Notes: a model not told the origin generated them from the sequence alone. Shown: positions 7,011-14,945, counted from the first letter of the stretch. The stretch is 16,426 nucleotides of DNA from Chloroflexi bacterium RBG_16_64_32 (GCA_001795235.1 MGNZ01000024.1:1-16426); one strand, 5' to 3'. A program made the numbers and translations.

Positions 7011-8555
7011 ATGACGGTTCAGGAGCCGGTAGACAACCCGCTGAGGGTGGGCATGCGCAGCCAGCGCACGCCTGAGCCCAACACCCTGGTCATCTTCGGC
7101 GCTACGGGTGACCTCACGCAGCGGAAGCTGATACCCGCCCTGTACAATCTGGCGCTGGAGGGGCTGCTCCCCGGTGGGTTCTCCGTTGTAGGGTTCGCCC
7201 GCCGCTCGAAAACCAACGAACTGTTCCGCTCTGAGATGAAGAGCGCTGCGGACCAGCACTCTCGAACGAAGCCGCTGCAAGCATCGGTCTGGGACGGCTT
7301 CGCGTCCAATCTCCACTATCACCAATCGGAATTCACCGATCCGGAGGGTTTCGCCGCTCTCGCTAACGCGCTCGCGAAAATCGAAAGCAAGACGGGCGCT
7401 TGCAACCGGCTATACTACCTGGCCACGCCGCCCAGCTACTACGCCGAAATAGCCGGACGGCTGAGCGAGGCGGGCCTCACTCGCAACGACACCGCATGGA
7501 CCCGGATCATAGTCGAGAAGCCCTTTGGTCGTGATCTGGCCAGCGCGGCGGAGTTGAACCGTACCCTGAACTCCGCATTCGATGAGGATCAGGTCTATCG
7601 CATCGATCACTATCTGGGGAAGGAGACCGTCCAGAACATCCTGGTCTTCCGCTTCGCCAACGGCATCTTCGAGCCGATATGGAACCGTCGCTATATCGAC
7701 CACGTCCAGATCACGGTGGCCGAGAGCATCGGCGTCGAGGGCCGTGGCCCCTACTACGAGCGGGCCGGCGTAATCCGCGACATCGTTCAGAACCACGCGA
7801 TGCAGCTCCTCTCCCTGGCCGCGATGGAGCCCCCTGCAACGTTCGAGCCCAACGCCGTCCGCGATGAGAAGGTGAAAGTCCTGCGGGCAGTCCGCCCCGT
7901 CGCCCTCGAAGATGCGGACCGGTTCACGGTGAGGGGGCAGTACGGCCCCGGCGCGATCTCCGGCCGGAAAGTACCCGGCTACCGTGAAGAGGAACGTGTG
8001 GCAGCGGACTCGACCACGGAAACGTACCTGGCGCTGAAGCTGTTCATAGACAACTGGCGTTGGGCGGGCGTGCCATTTTACATCCGGTCTGGTAAGCGCC
8101 TGCCGAAGCCGGTCACCGAGATTGCGATCGTGTTCAGGCAGCCGCCGCTATCACTGTTTCCGGCGACGGGCGGCAGCAGCATCGAGCCCAACGTGCTGAG
8201 CATGACGATCCAGCCGGACGAGGGAATATCACTAAAGTTCGGCTCCAAGGTGCCGGGGCCTCAGGCGGCCCTGCGCATCCGGCCGGTGGAGATGGACTTT
8301 AGCTACGGTACCTCGTTCGGGTTCGCCGCCGCGGACGCGTACGAGCGTCTTCTGCTGGAGGCGATGCTGGGTGACTCCACCTTGTTCGCCCGCCGCGATG
8401 AGGTGGAGGCGGCCTGGGCGTTCATCACCCCAATCATCGAGGGTTGGGCTAACTCCGAGCCGCGGCGGTTCCCCGACTACGAGGCGGGCACGTGGGGCCC
8501 GGACGCCGCCGACGAATTCATGTCTAGCGACGGCCGAAAGTGGCGGAGGCTGTAA
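7011..8555 (+). CDS. zwf: glucose-6-phosphate 1-dehydrogenase
   Basis: It oxidises glucose 6-phosphate to 6-phosphogluconolactone with NADP (or NAD), the first step of the oxidative pentose phosphate or Entner-Doudoroff route. The product has 514 residues, normal for the family. The nucleotide-binding motif is FGATGDLTQRK (29-39). IVEKPFG follows, then RIDHYLGKE with His200 and Lys204 that hold the substrate phosphate. QNHAMQLL carries His262, 62 residues after His200, exactly the spacing of His178 and the catalytic base His240 in the Leuconostoc enzyme. The N-terminal 20 residues precede homology, and Met15 is an alternative start, but ATG 7011 has the ribosome site GAGGAAG. The opcA gene begins 4 bases after its stop. 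Confidence 0.97.
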   Translation: MTVQEPVDNPLRVGMRSQRTPEPNTLVIFGATGDLTQRKLIPALYNLALEGLLPGGFSVVGFARRSKTNELFRSEMKSAADQHSRTKPLQASVWDGFASNLHYHQSEFTDPEGFAALANALAKIESKTGACNRLYYLATPPSYYAEIAGRLSEAGLTRNDTAWTRIIVEKPFGRDLASAAELNRTLNSAFDEDQVYRIDHYLGKETVQNILVFRFANGIFEPIWNRRYIDHVQITVAESIGVEGRGPYYERAGVIRDIVQNHAMQLLSLAAMEPPATFEPNAVRDEKVKVLRAVRPVALEDADRFTVRGQYGPGAISGRKVPGYREEERVAADSTTETYLALKLFIDNWRWAGVPFYIRSGKRLPKPVTEIAIVFRQPPLSLFPATGGSSIEPNVLSMTIQPDEGISLKFGSKVPGPQAALRIRPVEMDFSYGTSFGFAAADAYERLLLEAMLGDSTLFARRDEVEAAWAFITPIIEGWANSEPRRFPDYEAGTWGPDAADEFMSSDGRKWRRL

Positions 8556-8559
8556 ACGT

Positions 8560-9708
8560 ATGGCGGCCCCCAGCGAGTACAGCGCCATCCTGAGCGGTGA
8601 GGCGCGCCCGGTCGATGTCGTGGCCATCGAGGGCGAGCTCCGGCAGCTCTGGACCGCCGCCGCCCAGGACGCCTTCGAGGGTCACCCAGTCGTCCGCGCC
8701 TGCGTTCTGAACCTGGTCGCCTACGCCCCAGGCGACGACGCGGCCCGCCACATCAACGAGGTGCTCGCCCAGGTGTCCGGCCGCCACCCCAGTCGCTCCA
8801 TCGTCATCGTCGCCGAACCCGGCACAGGGGCGCCGCTGCTCCAGGCCGCCATCTCCGCTCACTGTCAGATCGCGCCCGAGGGTGGAAAACAGGTGTGCAG
8901 CGAGCAGATCACCCTCCGCGCCTCCGGCCCGGCCGTTGGTGAGCTTCACAGCACCGTTGTGCCGCTATTGGTCCCAGACCTACCTGTCTTCCTCTGGTGG
9001 CACGAGGAGCCGTCGCTGGGAAGCCACCTGTTCCAGGAGCTGCTGGAAACCAGCGATCGGCTGATCGTGGACTCCGCGGATTTCGCGCCCGAAAGCGCGG
9101 CCTCATCTCTTGCCGCCCTACAACGGCTCGCCCGCGAGGGCACAGTCGCTGTGAGCGATCTCAACTGGTCGCGGCTGAATCACTGGCGCGAGCTCGTAGC
9201 GCAATTCTTCGACACGCCGCCTGCCCGCCAGCACCTCGATCGCCTGAAAAGCGTGAGCGTTGAGGTCGCCCCCGTTCGAGGCAGTGAGCCGGGCTTTATC
9301 GAAGGCCTGCTCCTTGTTGGCTGGCTGGCGTCTCGTCTGGGCTGGACGCTGGAGAAGGGTGGCAAGCGCGCCCGGGACGGCGCTCTGGCATTCGACCTCA
9401 GGAGCGCTGTCGGGTCCGTGCACGTGGAACTGAAGCCGGTCCCGGGTCGGCCGCGGGAGGGCTTGCTTTCCGTCCTGCTCGGGGCCGCCGGGGGCGTAAG
9501 CTTCTCCATCTCCCGTGATGCCGAGGACTATGCGTGCGTGGTCGTTGCCGCCGGGATGCGCGACGGCGGCGGACCCCCGCGAGCGGTGCGAATGGACCTG
9601 CCATCGGAGGCGGCCCTATTGTGTGAAGAGCTGGAGATGCTCGCCGATGACTCCGTCTACAGGGAGGCGTTGGACGAGGCTGTCCGGTTCATGGAGGTGG
9701 GCCGCTGA
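8560..9708 (+). CDS. opcA: glucose-6-phosphate dehydrogenase assembly protein OpcA
   Basis: OpcA is the partner of G6PDH in cyanobacteria, actinobacteria and some other phyla, where it supports enzyme assembly and redox-dependent activation. The 382-residue product shows family signatures: VVRACVLNLVAYA and HPSRSIVIVAEP near the N-terminus, VCSEQITLRASG, VPDLPVFLWW, and DLNWSRLNHWRELVAQFFD in the middle. The frame is open upstream into zwf from 8371, but ATG 8560 is chosen because homology begins near it and GGAGG at 8545-8549 is 10 bases before it. The 4-base gap after zwf implies co-transcription and probably translational coupling. Its stop overlaps a TGACGTCA palindrome that I do not interpret. 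The gene is convergent with the hydrolase at 9729. Confidence 0.93.
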   Translation: MAAPSEYSAILSGEARPVDVVAIEGELRQLWTAAAQDAFEGHPVVRACVLNLVAYAPGDDAARHINEVLAQVSGRHPSRSIVIVAEPGTGAPLLQAAISAHCQIAPEGGKQVCSEQITLRASGPAVGELHSTVVPLLVPDLPVFLWWHEEPSLGSHLFQELLETSDRLIVDSADFAPESAASSLAALQRLAREGTVAVSDLNWSRLNHWRELVAQFFDTPPARQHLDRLKSVSVEVAPVRGSEPGFIEGLLLVGWLASRLGWTLEKGGKRARDGALAFDLRSAVGSVHVELKPVPGRPREGLLSVLLGAAGGVSFSISRDAEDYACVVVAAGMRDGGGPPRAVRMDLPSEAALLCEELEMLADDSVYREALDEAVRFMEVGR

Positions 9709-9728
9709 CGTCAATCAGGACGGCCGGC

Positions 9729-10403
9729 TCACTTGGAGCGGCGGCGGGCCAGCTCCTCCAGGATGAACGGATTGGTCTGCCGTTCGATCCCGATCTTGGT
9801 CTCCTGCATGTGCCCCGGAAGGACCACGGTCTCGTCGGGTAGCTCCAGCAGACGCGTGACAATGCTGGACATCTCCTGCCCGTAGTCGCCGCCCGGCAGG
9901 TCCGTGCGGCCGATGGAGCCGCGAAACAGGGTGTCGCCGCTGAAGAGCATACCCTCCGTGTAGAAGGATATGCTGCCGGGGGTGTGGCCGGGCGTGTGGA
10001 TCACCGTCAGTTTGACTCCCTCCACCTCGACCTCATCACCGTCGACCAGAAGAGCGTCGGGCTCCGGCGGCGGCTCCACCGTTTGACCGGTGAACATGGC
10101 GGCGGTCTGTGCAGCACTGCGAGCGATGCCGATCTCCTGCGGGTGGAGGAGGAACTTGGCGCCCGTCGCCTCCTGGACGCCGCGGACTCCCAGGATGTGG
10201 TCGACGTGGGCGTGGGAGTTGGCGATGACCTTGATGTTGAGCCCCATGTCCTTGGCCAGCTTCAGGATCTCGCCTGCCTGGTCTCCCGGGTCGATGACGA
10301 TCCCCTCGCGGGTCCTGCGGGAGCCGATGATCCAGCAGTTCTCGGCGAAGACGCCGACGACGATGCCCCGCACCATCAGTTCGCTCACCTGTGGTTCTGC
10401 CAT
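9729..10403 (-). CDS. metallo-beta-lactamase-fold hydrolase, glyoxalase II-like
   Basis: The product has 224 residues and no signal peptide, so it is cytoplasmic. It carries the full metal site of the fold: HAHVDH (His64, His66, Asp68, His69), His140 in HTPGHTPGS, Asp157 in FSGDTLF and His198 in LPGHMQE. The FSGDTLFRGSIGRTDLPGG stretch is typical of the stand-alone glyoxalase II-like group found widely in bacteria, whose substrates are hydroxyacyl-thiol esters or remain unknown. It is somewhat shorter than classical GloB (about 250), lacking most of the C-terminal substrate domain. The ATG at 10403 has a weak ribosome site (GAAGAGAAG); Met10 is an alternative start. It faces opcA with 20 bases between stops and diverges from the nitroreductase gene. 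Confidence 0.9.
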   Translation of the reverse strand: MAEPQVSELMVRGIVVGVFAENCWIIGSRRTREGIVIDPGDQAGEILKLAKDMGLNIKVIANSHAHVDHILGVRGVQEATGAKFLLHPQEIGIARSAAQTAAMFTGQTVEPPPEPDALLVDGDEVEVEGVKLTVIHTPGHTPGSISFYTEGMLFSGDTLFRGSIGRTDLPGGDYGQEMSSIVTRLLELPDETVVLPGHMQETKIGIERQTNPFILEELARRRSK

Positions 10404-10448
10404 GTAAACTTCTCTTCGGACCTTGCTGGGGGAGCCCGGCCTAAGGAG

Positions 10449-10457
10449 ATCGTAGCA
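10449..10457 (-). promoter_or_regulatory. extended -10 promoter for the hydrolase gene
   Basis: On the minus strand the sequence reads TGCTACGAT, a TGn extended -10 with a good hexamer, about 45 bases upstream of the ATG at 10403. Extended -10 promoters can work without a good -35; at 17 bases upstream there is only TCGGTT. Confidence 0.4.
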
Positions 10458-10502
10458 TAAGCGGAGGCGCCAACCGAGGCCGCTGCCGCTGGCCCTGTCA
10501 GG

Positions 10503-10525
10503 AAAAACCCCACGTCAAGCTGGGG
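10503..10525 (-). terminator. possible rho-independent terminator on the minus strand
   Basis: On the minus strand a 5-bp stem CCCCA/TGGGG with an 8-base loop is followed at once by TTTTT. The shape is right for an intrinsic terminator, although the stem is short. No minus-strand gene ends here, so it would stop antisense transcription coming from the nitroreductase side before it reaches the hydrolase promoter. Confidence 0.4.
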
Positions 10526-10587
10526 CCGTGCCCGATTGACGGCGCCAGCCGCGTAGAGAATCCTCTTGCATGACGGAGCTTCCCTGT

Positions 10588-10616
10588 TTGACGGCCTGCG
10601 GGGTCTCCTCTACAGT
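10588..10616 (+). promoter_or_regulatory. sigma-70-type promoter of the nitroreductase/CoA-transferase cluster
   Basis: TTGACG (10588-10593), a 17-base spacer and TACAGT (10611-10616) form the best promoter match in the window. Transcription would start near 10623, leaving a leader of about 30 bases with AAGGAG at 10639-10644 before the ATG at 10652. Confidence 0.6.
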
Positions 10617-10651
10617 AGCGGTGATTCATCTCAGTCGGAAGGAGCACACAT

Positions 10652-11475
10652 ATGGAGCTTAAGGAGGTCTTTGGTCGCAGACGCACGATTCGCTTTTTCC
10701 TCCCGTTCCGGCCGGTGGAGCGGGACAAAGTCCAGAAGATGCTGGAGGCGGCGCGCCGCGCTAGCTGCGTGGGAAACGTCAACAATTCTCGGGCCATTGT
10801 CATCTGGAAGGATCAGGCGTCGGAAGAGCTGATCAAAGCCATCACGCCGCCGTGGGCTACCAGCAGATGCAGACGGCCCCCTGTTTCATCGTCTGGTACT
10901 CTGACGCAGCGGCCTATGAGATCAACAAGTGGATCGAGGATCTCAAAGGCCTCGCGGACACGAGACGGCTGGGCTCTAACGCGGAAGAGACCAAGCGGCT
11001 CATCGAACAAGCTCTAAGGCCTGTCTTCACGCCCATGTGGCGGCAAGCAGCCGTGTCGCCGCTGGCGTTTATGGATCTCGGGCAGGCTGTCGCCCAAGCC
11101 ACCCTTGTAGCCTACGATGAAGGCCTGGGTACCTGCCTGATGAGCAGCCCCGTAATGATCGACAAGGTGAACAAGCTGTTGAAGCTGCCGGAAACCGCCA
11201 CCCTCGTTTGCGTGATGTCAGTGGGCTATCCGGCGGAGTCCTGGGAGGCGGGCGGCCAGACCCGCAAGGCCCCCTTTGACGACCTGTTCTCCGAGATGGA
11301 GTACGGGAAGCCGTTCAAGACCAGTTCCGAGGTCTGGGACGAGCTGCGCCAGGCGAAGATGCTCCAGGAGGAGGCGCCGCTCCCCTGGCGTGACGCCGAG
11401 CTGAAGTACCTGATGCGGGCGCTGGAGCTTGAGGAACGCATAACGGCCTTTCAAATCCCCGGAGCCCAGGAGTAG
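10652..11475 (+). pseudogene. nitroreductase-family protein, interrupted by a frameshift
   Basis: Two adjoining frames together make one nitroreductase-family flavoprotein of about 274 residues. The first part runs from ATG 10652 to about 10850 and contains GRRRTIRFF (the usual FMN-phosphate-binding arginine cluster) and ASCVGNVNNSRAIVIW. The second part, in the -1 frame from about 10849, begins GYQQMQTAPCFIVWY and has LGQAVAQATLVAYDEGLGTCL, typical of the C-terminal half. Restoring the frame needs one extra base or the loss of two within about 10843-10855. Promoter, ribosome site and both halves look well preserved, so a sequencing or assembly error, or a very recent mutation, is more likely than old decay. 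The gene heads the cluster, and its stop overlaps the ribosome site of the next gene. Substrate unknown. Confidence 0.8.
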
Positions 11476-11480
11476 CAATC

Positions 11481-12452
11481 GTGGACGTCCTCGCGTCCGG
11501 TATCGGCGAGTTCCGGAAGCCCGACCCTGATGGCTACAGGGAATACGTACGCACCCACAAGGAGCGGCGTCTTGTCAGCAAGGTAATGAGCGAGCACGAT
11601 GCCATTTCCCGCTTCGTGGAGGACGGCGACTATCTCGCTTACGACCAGAACGTGGCTGTGCGCGGCCCCACCTCCTTGTTCCGGGAGATCATCCGCCAGC
11701 GCAAGAAAGACCTGTGGATCGCCGCCAAGTTCACCTGGTCGGATGCCTCCCTGCTCGTCGCTGGTGGCTGTGTCAGCAAGATCGACGTGGGATGGATGGC
11801 GACGGGCAGGCTCATCAACGAGGCCATTCGCAAGGGCGAACTGAAGCTTATCGATTGGACCAATGGCGCTTTGGCCTACCGCCATCTGGCGGGTTCGCTA
11901 GGTGTGTCCTTCCTGCCCATGCGATATCTTGTCGGAACCGATACCTTCACTCAATCCGGCGCCAAGGTCATCGAGGACCCCTTTACAAGCCAGCCGATCT
12001 GTCTCGTGCCCGCGCTCTATCCAGACGTAGCGATCATCCACGTGCAGCAGTGCGATATCTACGGCGACGCTCGCGTGCTGGGCGCTGGAGTGGCGCCCAT
12101 GGAGATCGCTATGTCGTCCAAGAAACTCATCATCTCAACCGAAGAGATCATCGACCACGAAGCTATTCGCCGCCAGCCGCAGAGAACGACCATCCCGTAC
12201 TATTTTGTCGACGCCGTAGTGGTGGCGCCCTTCGGCTGCTACCCTGGCAGCACGCCCGGCCTATACGGCGCGGATATTGAGCACTGGATGCAGTTTGGTG
12301 CGGCTGAGATGCAGGGTAAGACGGACGAGTACCTGGAGAACTGGGTTTTCAGCGTGGCCTCGCACGAGGAGATGCTGGACAAGCGGGTGGGCGCCGCGAA
12401 GCTGTTGAAGCTGCGACAGGCGGAGACCGTTCGGGAGGGATACTACGAATGA
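11481..12452 (+). CDS. CoA-transferase family protein, subunit A (GctA/IpdA-like)
   Basis: The product has 323 residues, normal for the alpha subunit of class I CoA-transferases of the glutaconate CoA-transferase type. Recognisable blocks are REYVRTHKERRLVSKVM near the N-terminus, ISRFVEDGDYLAYDQN, and DPFTSQPICLVPALYPDVAI followed by HVQQCDIYGD. The N-terminal block is like that in the steroid-ring hydrolase IpdA and relatives, which have this fold but hydrolyse a C-C bond instead of moving CoA. So either a transferase or a ring-opening hydrolase is possible. The GTG at 11481 is chosen because AGGAG lies 8 bases before it, overlapping the previous stop codon, and because the N-terminal block is conserved; Met at 11586 would remove it. 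It overlaps the subunit B gene by 4 bases (ATGA), so the two chains are made together. Confidence 0.88.
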   Translation: MDVLASGIGEFRKPDPDGYREYVRTHKERRLVSKVMSEHDAISRFVEDGDYLAYDQNVAVRGPTSLFREIIRQRKKDLWIAAKFTWSDASLLVAGGCVSKIDVGWMATGRLINEAIRKGELKLIDWTNGALAYRHLAGSLGVSFLPMRYLVGTDTFTQSGAKVIEDPFTSQPICLVPALYPDVAIIHVQQCDIYGDARVLGAGVAPMEIAMSSKKLIISTEEIIDHEAIRRQPQRTTIPYYFVDAVVVAPFGCYPGSTPGLYGADIEHWMQFGAAEMQGKTDEYLENWVFSVASHEEMLDKRVGAAKLLKLRQAETVREGYYE

Positions 12453-13285
12453 GCGAGCAACTGACCTTCACGGACGTCGAGGCCAACATCTGTACCATTG
12501 CGGGAATGATCGAGGAGGACAAGCTGTATTTCGTGCAGATGGCCGGTGCCCCGCTGATGGCGGTGCTCCTGGCCAAGTACATGAGCGCGCCGGGCGTCGG
12601 CTACGTGGTGGAGGAGGGAGCCGTGGCGCCCAGCCCCAGCTTCCCCCTGCCTCGCATGATGGTGGGGGCCAGCCGGTCTCACTATCGAGCGGTCGGGTGG
12701 TATGGCATGAACATCGTGGATTCTCACGCCGCCCTCGGCTTCATGGACTACGGCCTGCTGGCCTGTCTTCAGATCGACAAGTTTGGTAACTTCAATTCCA
12801 CTTTCATCGGTGGCACCTACGAGCAGCCGGAACGCCGCTTCGGCGGCGCCGGCGGCGCCACCGAGATCGCCTCCCAGTGCTGGCGCACCCTCCTCATGAC
12901 AAAGCTCCAGTCCCGGAAGTTCGTCAACAAGGTTGACTTCGTGTCCTCACCGGGCTACCTCGACGGCACACCCGGAGCACGAGAACGTGCAGGCCTGCCG
13001 GCCAACACGGGGCCCTACAAGGTCATCACCCAGGAGGCCGTCTTCGACTTCCACGAGGAGACGCACCAGATGCGGCTCATCGCCATGATGCCCTGGGTCA
13101 CGGAGGAAGAAGTCCTTAGCAAGATGGAGTTCGAGCCTCTCATCGCCGACAAGGTGGAGCGTATGACGCTGCCCACCGAGGAGCAGCTTACGATAATTCG
13201 GACGGAGATCGACCCCGGCGGCCTGACCGTGAGCCGCGGCGAGTGGTTCACGATCGACCGGGACACCGACAAACGCGTGACCTAG
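12449..13285 (+). CDS. CoA-transferase family protein, subunit B (GctB/IpdB-like)
   Basis: The product has 278 residues, as expected for the beta subunit partner of the preceding gene. YVVEEGAVAPSP places Glu55-Glu56 near the position of the catalytic Glu54 of Acidaminococcus glutaconate CoA-transferase, which forms the CoA thioester intermediate. GFMDYGLLACLQIDKFGNFN and the following GTYEQPERRFGGAGGATEIA are family-like glycine-rich stretches. Presence of a glutamate favours a true CoA-transferase, but which of the pair aligns with Glu54 cannot be settled by eye, and IpdB-like hydrolases remain possible. The ATGA overlap with subunit A indicates translational coupling. After its stop comes AGGAGGGG with no start codon at a useful distance, then a stable hairpin before the next gene. 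Confidence 0.88.
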   Translation: MSEQLTFTDVEANICTIAGMIEEDKLYFVQMAGAPLMAVLLAKYMSAPGVGYVVEEGAVAPSPSFPLPRMMVGASRSHYRAVGWYGMNIVDSHAALGFMDYGLLACLQIDKFGNFNSTFIGGTYEQPERRFGGAGGATEIASQCWRTLLMTKLQSRKFVNKVDFVSSPGYLDGTPGARERAGLPANTGPYKVITQEAVFDFHEETHQMRLIAMMPWVTEEEVLSKMEFEPLIADKVERMTLPTEEQLTIIRTEIDPGGLTVSRGEWFTIDRDTDKRVT

Positions 13286-13304
13286 GAGGGGAATCGCGGC
13301 CTGC

Positions 13305-13330
13305 CCGTCGCCGCGCTGGCGCGGCGTCGG
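13305..13330 (+). other. stable GC-rich hairpin between CoA-transferase and DUF35 genes
   Basis: CGCCGCG (13309-13315) pairs with CGCGGCG (13320-13326) around a CTGG loop; three more pairs follow beyond one mismatch. There is no T-run after it, so it is not a classical terminator. It may act as an mRNA processing or stabilising element that separates expression of the two halves of the operon. Confidence 0.5.
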
Positions 13331-13376
13331 TGGCCAAGCAGGTGAAGCGGGCCGCGGCGAAAGGAGGATGACTGTC

Positions 13377-13805
13377 ATGGGCACGGAGGCTTCGACAGAG
13401 AGGAAGCAGGTGTCGATCAGGGGCGCTCATCTGCGCCTGGGGGAGTCGCCGGCGCTGATCGGCAGCCGTTGCCCCGGCTGCGGCGAGCACTTCTACCCGC
13501 CCCGCCACGTCTGCCTCAACTGCTACCAGGAGGGGCTGGACGAGGTAGCGCTGTCCACCCGTGGCGACCTAAGGTCGTTCACGATCGCCAGGATGGGCCT
13601 GCCGGGCACGGCGATGACCCCGCCCTATGTCATCGCTCAGGTGTGGCTTCCGGAGGGCGTCGCCGTGGCCACCGTGCTCACGGACGTCGACCCTGAGGCG
13701 GTGAGCATCGGCATGCCCCTGGAGCTCGTCGTGGAGAAGCTCAGCACCGACAGCGAGGGGAACGACGTCATGACGTTCAAGTTTCGACCGGTGAGGGAGG
13801 GATAG
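13377..13805 (+). CDS. DUF35 zinc-ribbon/OB-fold protein, thiolase partner (ChsH2/BbsA-like)
   Basis: The product has 142 residues. A rubredoxin-like zinc ribbon has Cys32, Cys35, Cys46 and Cys49 (CPGCGEHFYPPRHVCLNC), followed by an OB-fold region (GDLRSFTIARMG to VSIGMPLELVVEKL). Such proteins bind acyl-CoA or act as the structural partner of SCP2-type thiolases or aldolases, as ChsH2 with Ltp2, BbsA with BbsB, or the DUF35 protein of archaeal thiolase/HMG-CoA synthase complexes. The thiolase gene starts 2 bases after its stop, which fits a complex. Two in-frame ATGs lie at 13368 and 13377; the ribosome site AAGGAGG ends directly at 13367, so the second, 9 bases away, is the usable start. 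Confidence 0.9.
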   Translation: MGTEASTERKQVSIRGAHLRLGESPALIGSRCPGCGEHFYPPRHVCLNCYQEGLDEVALSTRGDLRSFTIARMGLPGTAMTPPYVIAQVWLPEGVAVATVLTDVDPEAVSIGMPLELVVEKLSTDSEGNDVMTFKFRPVREG

Positions 13806-13807
13806 CT

Positions 13808-14929
13808 ATGGGCGAGCGGGTTGTCATACTAGGCGTCGGCCTGCATCCCTTCGGCAGGCATCCCGACAAGAGTATCGGTGAGCTGGCGCGGGTGGCCGCC
13901 TTGGCTGCCCTCAAGGATGCCGGCGTGGAGTTCAAGGACATAGAGGCCGGCTTCTGCGGGCACGTAGTCCAGGGCGTGGGCGCGGGGTTGCGCACCTTCG
14001 GTGAGGTAGGGATGACCGGCATCCCCATCACCAACGTGGAGCTGGCCTGCGCCAGCAGCTCGCGGGCGGCCATGCTGGCCGCCGACGCTATTGTCGGTGG
14101 CCTCTACGACCTGGCGATGGTCATCGGCATCGAGAAGATGCAGCGCGGGCTGCTGAGCGGCGTCGGCGGCGCCGAGGGCGGCTACCAGTCCAGGATGGGC
14201 ATCGCTTTGATGCCCGCCCTGTACGCCCTCATGGCCCAGCGGCACATGCATCTCTACGGCACCAAGCATGAGCACTTCGCGCAGGCGTCCGTGAAGGCTC
14301 ACCGCAACGGCGTCCTCAACCCCAACGCCCAGTACCAGAAGGCGATCACCCTGGAGGACATCCTGAACTCCCGCATGATCGCCGAACCGATCACGCTGTA
14401 CGAGTGTTCGCCGACGACCGACGGCGCATCGGCGGTGGTCCTGGCCTCGGAGAAGCGGGCGCGGCAGTACACCAAGGATCCCGTGTTCATGGACACCTGG
14501 GCGGGAGGCACCCCCAAGTACGTGCGGGGCGAGGCGGACTTCCTTGAAGGGCCGAACGAGATGCTGGCGCGGAAGGTGTACGAAGAGGCCGGGTTCGGGC
14601 CGGAGGATGTGGACGTGGCCCAGGTGCACGACGCCTTTAGCCCGGGGGAGGTGTTCCTGGTGGAGGAGCTGGGTTTCTGCCCCCACGGAGAGGGCGGACC
14701 GTTCGTCTACGAGGGGAACACGGAGATCGGCGGCCGTATCCCCGTCAACACCGACGGCGGGCTGCTGTCACGTGGCCACCCCATCGGCGCCACCGGCGGA
14801 GCGATGATCACGGAGCTGACGCTACAGCTCCGCGGTCAGGCCGGCCAGCGTCAGGTGTCGGGCGCGAAAACGGCCCTGATGCACAACGCCGGCATCGGCG
14901 GCGTCAACGTCATCGCCTTCAAGCGATAG
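13808..14929 (+). CDS. SCP2-type thiolase / acetyl-CoA acetyltransferase family protein
   Basis: The product has 373 residues, typical of the lipid-transfer-protein/SCP2 thiolase group without the sterol-carrier domain. Cys81 in VELACASSSRA lies at the nucleophile position, His274 in QVHDAFSPGE and His324 in SRGHPIGATGG are the active-site histidines, and HNAGIGGVNV closes the protein as in SCP2 thiolases. Presence of Cys81 favours thiolytic cleavage or condensation of a 3-ketoacyl-CoA over the retro-aldol chemistry of Ltp2. It should work as a complex with the DUF35 protein encoded immediately upstream (2-base gap). It is the last plus-strand gene, convergent with the crotonase at 14946 across 16 bases, with no visible terminator between them. 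Confidence 0.92.
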   Translation: MGERVVILGVGLHPFGRHPDKSIGELARVAALAALKDAGVEFKDIEAGFCGHVVQGVGAGLRTFGEVGMTGIPITNVELACASSSRAAMLAADAIVGGLYDLAMVIGIEKMQRGLLSGVGGAEGGYQSRMGIALMPALYALMAQRHMHLYGTKHEHFAQASVKAHRNGVLNPNAQYQKAITLEDILNSRMIAEPITLYECSPTTDGASAVVLASEKRARQYTKDPVFMDTWAGGTPKYVRGEADFLEGPNEMLARKVYEEAGFGPEDVDVAQVHDAFSPGEVFLVEELGFCPHGEGGPFVYEGNTEIGGRIPVNTDGGLLSRGHPIGATGGAMITELTLQLRGQAGQRQVSGAKTALMHNAGIGGVNVIAFKR

Positions 14930-14945
14930 GGGAACGGACGCAGCG

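Noticed and set aside
8371..8559. OpcA starting inside zwf
   Set aside because: It would overlap zwf by 185 bases; homology and GGAGG support ATG 8560.
9706..9713. TGACGTCA palindrome at the opcA stop as an operator
   Set aside because: It lies between convergent genes and overlaps a stop codon; chance occurrence is likely.
10840..10856. Programmed ribosomal frameshift in the nitroreductase gene
   Set aside because: No X_XXY_YYZ slippery heptamer in the proper phase and no reason for recoding in this family.
13368..13376. First ATG of the DUF35 gene
   Set aside because: The ribosome site ends directly at this ATG, leaving no spacer; the ATG at 13377 is correctly spaced.
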